This document shows, piece after piece, positions 7,357-13,723 of a stretch of 19,419 nucleotides of DNA. The stretch lies in assembly GCA_002395225.1 (NCBI GenBank), contig DGWH01000038.1, positions 108,207 through 127,625 on the forward strand. Direction: 5' to 3'. The position numbers and the translations under genes were made by a program. The first letter of the stretch is position 1. Each line of letters starts with the position of its first letter. Source of the DNA: Christensenella sp. UBA4263. GTDB lineage: Bacteria; Bacillota; Clostridia; Christensenellales; Aristaeellaceae. A model generated the notes under the pieces. The model was not told the origin of the DNA. It worked only from the letters and a program-made list of their open reading frames with translations, and ran no database searches.

Positions 7357-10300
7357 ATGAGTAGAGTGATTTCGCCTGTATTGCATTTGATTTTTCTGAC
7401 AGCGATTGTTTTGATGTGTTTGCCTTTGAGTGCATGGGCGGCTTCTGATTATGTTGTGGAAAAGGAATTTGGCTCTTTTATGGCAGATGTGCCCGTAGCA
7501 TTGATCCAGCTGGACGCGGATAAGATGAAGGCAGACAATCCTGAAATAGAAATCCACATTACAAATGAGGGAAAGTCCGGCTTCATCAAGAGATCAATCG
7601 TTGATTTTGATCGATATGAAGAACAATTCGATTCTCCCTATAATTTTGTGGTTTATGATCCAAATGCACCAGGTGCGGTACCACTGGAGCCCACAAGTAC
7701 TTTGCTGGGTTATGCTGGTGTTGAAGCGGATACGGTCGTATTTTCTTTTACGATTCCGGGAGCAGCCATTTTACCGGACGGCGAGAAAATGAATGTGGTT
7801 CTCTCATACAGCAATGTAAGGCTTCAGTTAAGAGAGGATGCCACGGAAGCATTCAAAGAAGAGACACTTTTTTCTATCGCACGCGGGCCTCTTTTTCGTA
7901 CAGGTCATAACTATACCTTTGATGCCGATGTGAGCAGAAATGGTAGATGGGCTTACGGGATCCTTGCGGATGTCAAAATGCAGGTTTGCTATAGTGATGG
8001 AACCCCTATTGAGTATATAGAAGAAAGCGGCAGAAAGCTAACCGCTACTTTTCTGTATACGATAACGGATTTGGATGTGATGCGAGGGGATACATGGATT
8101 TTTAGCAAGGTTTATGGTGCCACGAATCATCGAAATTACAGTGAACAGGTCGTCTTTGATATTCAGTCGCTTGTTTCAGGCTCAAAAATACATGCTCCTT
8201 CTGAACCGGGCCGGATGGTAAAACAGTACAGAGACTGGATGGACGTGACGGATGAGCAGGGAAAAACGGGAGTTCTTTTTTATCCGACGCTGAATAATAA
8301 CGACCGGGATCCCGGATCGTTTTACTCCGGGTTTGCTGCACCGGTAAACAATGTCGTTGGCGCCAAATACACGATTAAATCATCAGGCGCGCATGGGTAT
8401 CTAATCAGGACATACCTGTTCAGCCGTCCGAAGGAAGAACAGAATTTTGCACAGCATAAAATACAGTCTGTTACCGTTACCGAGATGGGTGGAACGATAC
8501 AGACAACTGAATACGGCGGAAATCATGAGACAGCCTTGGATCCGCACAATTTAGAGAGCGGAGACGCCATTCTGGATCCCGGCATTTATACGATTCCGAC
8601 CGGAAAGACGATGACCTATACGATGCGCCCGCTGTCAGAGCATATGATTTCGGGTCTGGTCGTTCGAAATGATGTGGATGGGGAAGGCCCTGATGTCGTA
8701 AACCTCAGCAAAAAGGACCTCAGGGATATGAAAATTGGTGAGAAAATGGAGGGTGAGCTTAAACCTGGAGAAAAGTATACCCTGCATCGAACCGGCGAAC
8801 GCACATACAATTTTACCTTCCATGAAAACAAGTCAGATCATTATATTGAGGTAAGATGGGAATTTGATATCACGGTCAAAAAGGAATGGGAGGATGCTGG
8901 ACATGAGAATGCGCGTCCTGAATCCATCACGTTTGAACTCTATGAAAATGGCACTAAAGTAAAAGAAGGAGTATCGAGAAAAAGTGAGAACTGGCCGGAG
9001 GTTGAGTTCACGAATCTGGTGGACGGACATACCTATACGGTCGTTGAGCAGCCGGTGCCGAATTATCGAAGAGATAAAGCGGTTAATCGAGCGATTGATA
9101 TGGGTGACAATACGCTTGTCTTCAAAAATGTGTATGATCAGGAATATAAAAATGTCTACGTATCGAAATACTGGGACGATCAGGATAATCAGGACGGGCT
9201 GCGTCCGGAATTTACCCGGATTCGCCTGACCGGGTCTGTGGATGAGACGGTGGTTTTGAATACGGAGGCTACTCTGGATGCCTCAGGCTATTGGGGATAT
9301 GTATTTAAGAATGTACCTAAAAAGTACGATGGAAAGGAGATTCAATATTCCGTAGAGGAAACGGAGGTTCCGGCCGGATACACCGTACAGGTGAAAAAAA
9401 CAGACGGGGATTTCATCATTACAAATACACATGTTCCGGAAACAGTCGATCTTCATGTGGTGAAAGAATGGAGCGGAGATTCAACTCATCCGGAAAGCAG
9501 ACCGTCTTATGTCAATCTTCGTCTGCATAATACGGAAGAGGTTGTAGAGCCGAAGGTGGTAAAAGTCAGTGCTCAGGAAGGATGGGCATATACATTCCGG
9601 GGACTGCCCAAGTATGCAGCAGGCAAATTCCTTAACTACGTGGTTATCGAGGATGTGCCGTCCGGGAGCGACTATGTACCGGCAGTGATTGATCAGAATC
9701 AGATGCCCCGCAAAATCACCAACGTATATAATCCCGGAAAAGTACGGGTAACGGTGGTGATCGACTGGGACGATCTTGAGGATCAGGACGGACTTCGTCC
9801 ATCTTCGGTTGAGGTAGAACTGCTTGCAGACGGAAAACCGACCGGAAAGAAGATCACGGCGAGAGATAATCAGAACTGGTATGGGATCTTTGACAATCTG
9901 GACAAGACGCAGAACGGGAAAAAGATCATCTATTCCGTCCGGGGGGCAAATGTTCCGGAATACATTCTCCACGAGGTGCGGCTGCAACCGGATTCGGTGG
10001 ATGAAAACAGCTTTATCATTCCCTATGTGCACAGACCGCAGATGCGTTCGTTTTGGGTCAGCAAAAGCTGGAACGATGCGGGGTTTGAGGACAAGCGTCC
10101 GGAGTTCATCACGGTACGTCTGTACGGAGATGGGAAGCTTGTTCGCCATAAGCAAATGTACAAATCAGATGACTGGCAGAAGATTGAGTTCCTCCATTTG
10201 CCGATCTATGAGGACGGCAAAAAAATCGAGTATGTGATCAGTGAAGATCAGACGGATGGATATACGTTTAAAACCAACCGGCTGTCCGATGAAAACTTTG

Positions 10301-11004
10301 AGATCATCAACAGCTATAATCCCGGTAAAGTGACCGTTGAGGTCATCAAGGCATGGCATGGTCATCATAATCAGGATGGCATCCGGCCGGGACAGGTAAA
10401 GATTCATCTGCTTTCAAACGGCAGGGAGACGGGCAGGACGCTGGTGCTGAATGAGGAAAATCACTGGTATGGATTTTTTGAGGCGGATCAGTGGGATGAA
10501 TCCGGGAGGGAGATTGTGTATACCGTCTGGGAGGAGCCGGTTCTCGGATACACGACAGTCATTGAAGGAAGTGCGGACACAGCCATTGTTGTCAGCAACA
10601 GTCATACCCCGGAAAGAGTGAGCTATCGAATCAGAAAGATCTGGAATGATCCGGGATATGAGGGAAAACGGCCGGACGAAATAGGAATTCGGCTGTATGC
10701 GGATGGAAAAATACTGGAGGCACGGGAACTGAGCGCGATGACCGGATGGGAAACGCTCTTTGAACACCTTCCCGCCTATCAGGAGGGGGAGAAGATTCAG
10801 TATACCCTGACGGAGGACAAGGTCCCGGATTATACGGGAAAGGTGGACCTGGAGGCAGGAATGATTGAAAACACGTATGTGGGAGATAAAACCGCCGATC
10901 TGCCGCCCACTGGGGATAAATCGCATCTCCTTCTGTGGCTTCTGGGAGCGTTTGTCGGGCTGGCCGGCATCGAATCCCTGATAAAAAAGAGGCCGCCGCA
11001 GTAA
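7357..11004 (+). CDS. LPxTG-anchored surface protein with seven Cna_B-like repeats
   Basis: Predicted adhesin of 1215 residues, secreted and sortase-linked to the cell wall. Residues 1-28 form a signal peptide (hydrophobic core, cleavage after AWA). Residues 29 to about 500 are an N-terminal region I do not recognise. Seven Cna_B-like domains follow; their isopeptide lysines or equivalents are K509, K604, K703, I802, K903, K998 and K1094, a spacing of 95-101 residues. Six domains keep Lys, Glu and Asn. The fourth has I802, G863 and Y890 instead. The C-terminus is LPPTG (1182-1186), a hydrophobic stretch and a KKR tail, a normal sorting signal. A purine-rich GGGAGAGG lies before the start. The 5' part is AT-richer than the repeats and the flanking genes, suggesting acquisition or domain shuffling. 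No sortase gene is in the window. The ligand is unknown. Confidence 0.93.
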   Translation: MSRVISPVLHLIFLTAIVLMCLPLSAWAASDYVVEKEFGSFMADVPVALIQLDADKMKADNPEIEIHITNEGKSGFIKRSIVDFDRYEEQFDSPYNFVVYDPNAPGAVPLEPTSTLLGYAGVEADTVVFSFTIPGAAILPDGEKMNVVLSYSNVRLQLREDATEAFKEETLFSIARGPLFRTGHNYTFDADVSRNGRWAYGILADVKMQVCYSDGTPIEYIEESGRKLTATFLYTITDLDVMRGDTWIFSKVYGATNHRNYSEQVVFDIQSLVSGSKIHAPSEPGRMVKQYRDWMDVTDEQGKTGVLFYPTLNNNDRDPGSFYSGFAAPVNNVVGAKYTIKSSGAHGYLIRTYLFSRPKEEQNFAQHKIQSVTVTEMGGTIQTTEYGGNHETALDPHNLESGDAILDPGIYTIPTGKTMTYTMRPLSEHMISGLVVRNDVDGEGPDVVNLSKKDLRDMKIGEKMEGELKPGEKYTLHRTGERTYNFTFHENKSDHYIEVRWEFDITVKKEWEDAGHENARPESITFELYENGTKVKEGVSRKSENWPEVEFTNLVDGHTYTVVEQPVPNYRRDKAVNRAIDMGDNTLVFKNVYDQEYKNVYVSKYWDDQDNQDGLRPEFTRIRLTGSVDETVVLNTEATLDASGYWGYVFKNVPKKYDGKEIQYSVEETEVPAGYTVQVKKTDGDFIITNTHVPETVDLHVVKEWSGDSTHPESRPSYVNLRLHNTEEVVEPKVVKVSAQEGWAYTFRGLPKYAAGKFLNYVVIEDVPSGSDYVPAVIDQNQMPRKITNVYNPGKVRVTVVIDWDDLEDQDGLRPSSVEVELLADGKPTGKKITARDNQNWYGIFDNLDKTQNGKKIIYSVRGANVPEYILHEVRLQPDSVDENSFIIPYVHRPQMRSFWVSKSWNDAGFEDKRPEFITVRLYGDGKLVRHKQMYKSDDWQKIEFLHLPIYEDGKKIEYVISEDQTDGYTFKTNRLSDENFEIINSYNPGKVTVEVIKAWHGHHNQDGIRPGQVKIHLLSNGRETGRTLVLNEENHWYGFFEADQWDESGREIVYTVWEEPVLGYTTVIEGSADTAIVVSNSHTPERVSYRIRKIWNDPGYEGKRPDEIGIRLYADGKILEARELSAMTGWETLFEHLPAYQEGEKIQYTLTEDKVPDYTGKVDLEAGMIENTYVGDKTADLPPTGDKSHLLLWLLGAFVGLAGIESLIKKRPPQ

Positions 11005-11051
11005 TTTGCTGAAATCAGGATCAGGAAGGCAGAATGCGCTGCCGGTATACA

Positions 11052-11087
11052 AAAGGGAATCACCCGGGAAAGCGGGTGATTCCCTTT
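11052..11087. terminator. Bidirectional terminator between adhesin and DAHP synthase genes
   Basis: Perfect 15-bp stem AAAGGGAATCACCCG / CGGGTGATTCCCTTT with a 6-nt loop. It lies between the convergent stops at 11004 and 11123. The T-runs are short on both sides (TTT on plus, TTTT on minus). Confidence 0.8.
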
Positions 11088-11122
11088 ATGTCGTTGTCAG
11101 AGGATAAAACAGCTTCGGTGAT

Positions 11123-12151
11123 TTATACCTTTTCGGCGATATCGTACAGGAGGCGCTCGGAATCCGACCAGCCGAGACAGGGATCCGTGATGGATTTCCC
11201 GTAGACGCCTTCGCCGATCCGCTGGCAGCCTTCCTCAAGATAGCTTTCAATCATGAGTCCCTTGACCATCCGGTGAATTTCCCGGTTGGTGTGCCGGTTG
11301 TGCAGGACTTCCCGCGCAATGCGGATCTGCTCAAAGTATTCCTTGTTGGAATTGCTGTGATTGGTGTCAATGACACAGGCGGGATTGAGAAGCTGTCGTT
11401 CCTGATACATGCTGATGAGCCGCCGGATATCCTCGAAATGGTAATTCGGATTGTTGACGCCGTGCTTGTTGACGGCCCCGCGGAGGACGCAGTGGGTCAG
11501 CGGGTTTCCGTCTGTCTCCACCTCAAATCCGCGGTAGACGAAATCGTGGGGATGCTGGGCGGCGTAAACGGAATTCAGCATGACGCCGAAGTCGCCGCTG
11601 GTGGGATTTTTCATGCCGGCCGCCACGTCGAATCCGCTGACCGTGAGCCGATGCTGCTGATCCTCCACGCTTCTGGCACCAATGGCCACATAACTGAGGA
11701 TGTCCTCAACATATCCCCAGTTATCCGGGTACAGCATTTCATCTGCGGCAGTCAGCCCGGATACCTCAATGGCATGGATCTGCATTTTCCGCATGGCAAT
11801 GAGACCGGCGCGAAAGTCCGGCTTTCCTTCGGGGTCCGGCTGGGAGGTAATGCCTTTATAGCCATCCCCGGTGGTGCGGGGTTTGTTGGTATAGATCCGC
11901 GGGACGATTAAAAGACGGTCACGGACCCGTTCATTGACCCGGGCAAGCCGTTCCACGTATTCGCACACGGCGTCCTCGTTATCTGCCGAACAGGGGCCGA
12001 TGATGACGAGAAAGCGGTCATCTTTTCCGGTAATGACATCCGCGATTTCCTGGTCGCGTTTCATCTTAAGCGCATGGTATTCGGGCTTGAGCGGGTATTC
12101 TTCCTGGATTTCTTTCGGGGTAGGGAGTTTCTGCTTGAATTTGAAGGACAT
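11123..12151 (-). CDS. aroF: 3-deoxy-7-phosphoheptulonate (DAHP) synthase, type I AroF/AroG/AroH family
   Basis: Condenses phosphoenolpyruvate with erythrose 4-phosphate, the first step of the shikimate pathway; cytoplasmic. The 342-residue protein has the type I motifs IGPCSADNEDA, RIYTNKPRTTGDGYKG, GARSVEDQQHR, DTNHSNSNKEY and MIESYLEEG in order, and the usual length. The frame is open 84 bp further upstream, but ATG 12151 is chosen because AGGAAAGG lies nine bases before it and the product then starts as expected. The paralogue (AroF, AroG or AroH by feedback specificity) cannot be told from sequence alone, so the symbol is nominal. It is monocistronic, with its own TTGACA promoter about 190 bp upstream and a leader carrying a palindrome. 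The shared terminator at 11052-11087 ends it. Confidence 0.95.
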   Translation of the reverse strand: MSFKFKQKLPTPKEIQEEYPLKPEYHALKMKRDQEIADVITGKDDRFLVIIGPCSADNEDAVCEYVERLARVNERVRDRLLIVPRIYTNKPRTTGDGYKGITSQPDPEGKPDFRAGLIAMRKMQIHAIEVSGLTAADEMLYPDNWGYVEDILSYVAIGARSVEDQQHRLTVSGFDVAAGMKNPTSGDFGVMLNSVYAAQHPHDFVYRGFEVETDGNPLTHCVLRGAVNKHGVNNPNYHFEDIRRLISMYQERQLLNPACVIDTNHSNSNKEYFEQIRIAREVLHNRHTNREIHRMVKGLMIESYLEEGCQRIGEGVYGKSITDPCLGWSDSERLLYDIAEKV

Positions 12152-12297
12152 GGGGAAACCTTTCCTGGCATAGAAGACCAATGGTCGGGGCAGACGATGA
12201 AAAAGACAGGGTCTGCGGGGAACAGGGGCAGGCACTGCCCGGCGCTGTTCCGGTCAAGTCCGGAAAGGCGCAGGCAGCCAAACAACGTGAAACGTGA

Positions 12298-12315
12298 TTT
12301 ACCTGAACAGGTAAA
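12298..12315. promoter_or_regulatory. 18-bp palindrome in DAHP synthase leader, candidate operator
   Basis: TTTACCTG-AA-CAGGTAAA, perfect 8-bp arms with a 2-bp centre. It sits about 22-39 nt after the predicted transcription start, a typical place for a repressor site. I do not recognise the regulator. Confidence 0.45.
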
Positions 12316-12343
12316 ATATAGATCTGTGAAAACGAATGCAAGA

Positions 12344-12372
12344 ATACTACTTTTTTTCGCCGGTGTTGTCAA
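12344..12372 (-). promoter_or_regulatory. Sigma-A promoter of the DAHP synthase gene
   Basis: Minus strand: TTGACA (12367-12372), 17-bp spacer, TAGTAT (12344-12349). The consensus -35 directly follows the T-run of the upstream terminator. Confidence 0.72.
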
Positions 12373-12373
12373 T

Positions 12374-12401
12374 AAAAAATCAATCCGAAACGGGATTCGG
12401 A
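12374..12401 (-). terminator. Probable terminator of the bioY transcript
   Basis: Minus strand: TCCGAA, 6-nt loop, TTCGGA, then TTGATTTTTT. The stem is short but the T-run is good. It sits immediately upstream of the DAHP synthase promoter. Confidence 0.6.
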
Positions 12402-12440
12402 CAATTGCCGCTGTCGGGTGATGCAGGCCGGATGAAAGAC

Positions 12441-12476
12441 AGAACAGCGGAACGACATCTGTCATTCCGCTGTTCT
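12441..12476 (-). terminator. Long hairpin downstream of bioY, possible terminator
   Basis: AGAACAGCGGAA / TTCCGCTGTTCT, 12-bp arms; the stem continues past one mismatch with GACA/TGTC, leaving a tiny loop. The following minus-strand bases (GTCTTTCATC) are only weakly T-rich, so it may be a 3'-end stabilising hairpin that works together with the terminator at 12374-12401. Confidence 0.5.
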
Positions 12477-12592
12477 GATAAGGAAGGAGCCTGATGCTCT
12501 CGGAACTGATGGAACAGGTGAACCGGAAAGCGGCGGCGCAGGGAGATCGGGCCGCGGCGAACTGGCAGCTCTCCGGAACGGGAAAACCGGGC

Positions 12593-13138
12593 TCAGATGA
12601 ACTGGTAATGCCGAAGCTGCGGAGTGAGGCGCTTCCCCAGCAGGACAGCAAGGACGATTTTGATGATGTCACCCGGAATAAAGGGGATGACGCAGTAGGA
12701 GAGACTGAGCGCAAGGGACATCCTGGTGAGAAACATGAACCAGATGGTGCCAAACAGATAGCAGAAAAAGGTTCCTGCCAGCATCTGGAGCATCATGCGC
12801 AGAGTGGAAGCGTCGTCTTTTCCGGCAATGAGCCCGTCGATCAGCGCGCAGAGCAGATAGCCGATGATGTATCCGCCGGTTTTTCCGAACAGGACGCCCG
12901 GCCCGCCTTTGAAGCCGGCAAAGACCGGAAGACCGATCAGGCCGAGAAGAAGGTAGACACTCTGGGAGAGAACGGCCCGTTTGCTGCCCAGCAGAATGCC
13001 GCACAGATGCACGGAAAAGAGCGCCAGGTTGATGGGAATATAGGGAAGCGGAATCTGGATCTGGGAACAGATGGCCGTCAGGGCCGCAAAAAAGGCCATA
13101 ATGGCGAGGTCTTTGGTCATTTTCTGATTTCCGGACAT
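12593..13138 (-). CDS. bioY: BioY, substrate-binding S component of the biotin ECF transporter
   Basis: Integral membrane protein that binds biotin and works with an energy-coupling module (EcfA/EcfA'/EcfT), or alone, to import it. The 181-residue product is of normal length, with about six hydrophobic segments and BioY-typical stretches such as QIPLPYIPINLALFSVHL, LLGSKRAVLSQSVYLLLGLIG and GGPGVLFGKTGGYIIGY. ATG 13138 is chosen over a TTG two codons upstream because AAAGGAG (13146-13152) has ideal seven-base spacing to the ATG. That ribosome binding site is the end of a 90-bp repeat. Regulation is probably by BirA: an operator GTAAACC-N14-GGTTTAC lies just after the promoter -10. No Ecf ATPase or bio biosynthesis gene is in the window, consistent with biotin scavenging. 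Confidence 0.95.
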   Translation of the reverse strand: MSGNQKMTKDLAIMAFFAALTAICSQIQIPLPYIPINLALFSVHLCGILLGSKRAVLSQSVYLLLGLIGLPVFAGFKGGPGVLFGKTGGYIIGYLLCALIDGLIAGKDDASTLRMMLQMLAGTFFCYLFGTIWFMFLTRMSLALSLSYCVIPFIPGDIIKIVLAVLLGKRLTPQLRHYQFI

Positions 13139-13145
13139 GAACAAT

Positions 13146-13152
13146 CTCCTTT
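13146..13152 (-). promoter_or_regulatory. bioY ribosome binding site supplied by the repeat
   Basis: AAAGGAG on the minus strand, seven bases before ATG 13138. It is the terminal motif of repeat unit B and decides the bioY start. Confidence 0.85.
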
Positions 13153-13235
13153 GCAGGCCTCAATGTTGGTCGTTTGCCGGAGCTGCTTTTGTCTGAGGCC
13201 TGGATTTGACAAACTGTCGCTGCGCGACAGGGCAA
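13146..13235 (-). repeat. 90-bp structured repeat unit B, proximal to bioY
   Basis: First of two exactly 90-bp tandem units in the bioY 5' untranslated region. In the bioY sense direction: GCA-triloop hairpin CTGTCGC/GCGACAG (13214-13230), then CAGGCCTCA/TGAGGCCTG arms, then AAAGGAG, which is the bioY Shine-Dalgarno. It is nearly identical to the copy before uvrA. The unit is open in one sense frame (30 codons). Confidence 0.92.
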
Positions 13236-13325
13236 CTCCTTTGCAGGCCTCAATGTTGGTCGTTTGCCGGAGCAGCATTTCATGAGGCCTGGATTTGACT
13301 TAACTGTCGCTGCGCGACAGGGCCG
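13236..13325 (-). repeat. 90-bp structured repeat unit C, distal to bioY
   Basis: Second tandem unit, directly abutting unit B. Hairpin 1 (13304-13320) and the GAGGCCT arms are kept. Differences from unit B fall mainly in the loop of the second stem and in the linker. Its end carries AAAGGAG again, though here no start codon follows. A further AAAAGGAG lies at its 5' boundary (13326-13333), so every unit border has this motif. Confidence 0.9.
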
Positions 13326-13343
13326 CTCCTTTTCGGTAAATAA

Positions 13344-13371
13344 GTAAACCTTTTGCAAGCTGCGGGTTTAC
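13344..13371. promoter_or_regulatory. BirA-type biotin operator of bioY
   Basis: GTAAACC (13344-13350), 14-bp spacer, GGTTTAC (13365-13371): perfect 7-bp arms. This matches the Firmicutes BirA site (TTGTAAACC-N14/15-GGTTTACAA). It begins eight bases after the bioY -10, covering the expected transcription start. Biotin-BirA should therefore repress bioY. Confidence 0.85.
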
Positions 13372-13378
13372 GTCGGAT

Positions 13379-13407
13379 AGAATAACACCGGAATCAGAAA
13401 TTGTCAA
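13379..13407 (-). promoter_or_regulatory. Sigma-A promoter of bioY
   Basis: Minus strand: TTGACA (13402-13407), 17-bp spacer, TATTCT (13379-13384) preceded by TGT (extended -10). The leader is about 230 nt, of which 180 are the two repeat units. Confidence 0.8.
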
Positions 13408-13454
13408 CTTGTAATAAAATAAAAGTTTACGATACAATTCGAAGGTCGGGGGAA

Positions 13455-13483
13455 TTGTCATTTCATGTGACATCTGTTAAAAT
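13455..13483 (+). promoter_or_regulatory. Sigma-A promoter of argS
   Basis: TTGTCA (13455-13460), 17-bp spacer, TAAAAT (13478-13483) preceded by TGT (extended -10). It has the same hexamers and spacing as the eamA promoter at 18577-18605. Confidence 0.75.
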
Positions 13484-13520
13484 AGCCTGCGATTCTTCCG
13501 ATGATCATAACGATACGGCG

Positions 13521-13577
13521 CGGGCAGAGAATGCCCGAATGGACGGAATGCGTTGCGGGCATTGGACAAAGCTGTCC
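13521..13577 (+). promoter_or_regulatory. Alternative hairpins in the argS leader
   Basis: CGGGCA (13521-13526) can pair with TGCCCG (13532-13537), or that same TGCCCG segment can pair as AATGCCCG (13530-13537) with CGGGCATT (13556-13563). A third stem GGACA/TGTCC follows (13564-13577). The first two are mutually exclusive, which suggests a switching leader. No T-box signature (TGGNACCGCG) or terminator T-run is present. Confidence 0.4.
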
Positions 13578-13606
13578 GGCGAAAAGAGACGTATCAGGGA
13601 GAACGA

Positions 13607-13723
13607 ATGATGAGGAGCAGCGCGGATGCGCCGCGAACTGCGGGGCGCATGCGGCGAGAGAAAGGAAAGAACAATCATGGATATGAGACAGTTGACGGCC
13701 GAGGGCCTGATTGCCTGCATTAA
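13607..13723 (+). CDS. Possible Arg-rich leader peptide overlapping the argS start
   Basis: A 38-codon frame starting ATG-ATG at 13607, with AGGGAG five bases upstream, and ending TAA at 13723, inside argS. Six codons are Arg (AGG, CGA, CGC, CGG, CGA, CGA), five of them in the first 17. A bulged hairpin ATGCGCC/GGCGCAT (13626-13650) lies within it. Arg-codon stalling could couple argS translation to charged tRNA-Arg, but a GC-rich leader also yields Arg codons by chance. No family is recognised. Confidence 0.3.
   Translation: MMRSSADAPRTAGRMRREKGKNNHGYETVDGRGPDCLH

Larger units (their letters stand above)
12152..12592. other. Intergenic region between DAHP synthase and bioY genes
   Basis: Read on the minus strand it holds, in order: about 115 bp of bioY 3' sequence without a recognised gene, a long hairpin (12441-12476), a terminator (12374-12401), the DAHP synthase promoter (12344-12372), an 18-bp palindrome (12298-12315) and a GC-rich leader of about 150 nt. 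No T-box or aromatic leader peptide is visible. Confidence 0.6.
13139..13676. other. Divergent control region between bioY and argS
   Basis: Contains the two 90-bp repeat units, the BirA operator, the minus-strand bioY promoter, the plus-strand argS promoter and a 187-nt hairpin-rich argS leader with a possible Arg-rich upstream ORF. The stretch is explained almost completely by regulatory elements. Confidence 0.7.

Noticed and set aside
12152..12336. Aromatic leader peptide or T-box before the DAHP synthase gene
   Set aside because: A frame with several Phe and Tyr exists near 12160-12200 but lacks a start codon with a ribosome binding site, and no T-box motif is seen.
12494..13285. Plus-strand ORF with a strong ribosome binding site (AAGGAAGGAG before ATG 12494) running antisense through bioY
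   Set aside because: The frame overlaps all of bioY, which is well supported, and the product is low-complexity and unrecognised. Only the first 33 codons lie outside bioY, so a broken remnant cannot be excluded but is not supported.
13485..13676. T-box riboswitch before argS
   Set aside because: No TGGNACCGCG antiterminator motif and no intrinsic terminator with a T-run before the gene.
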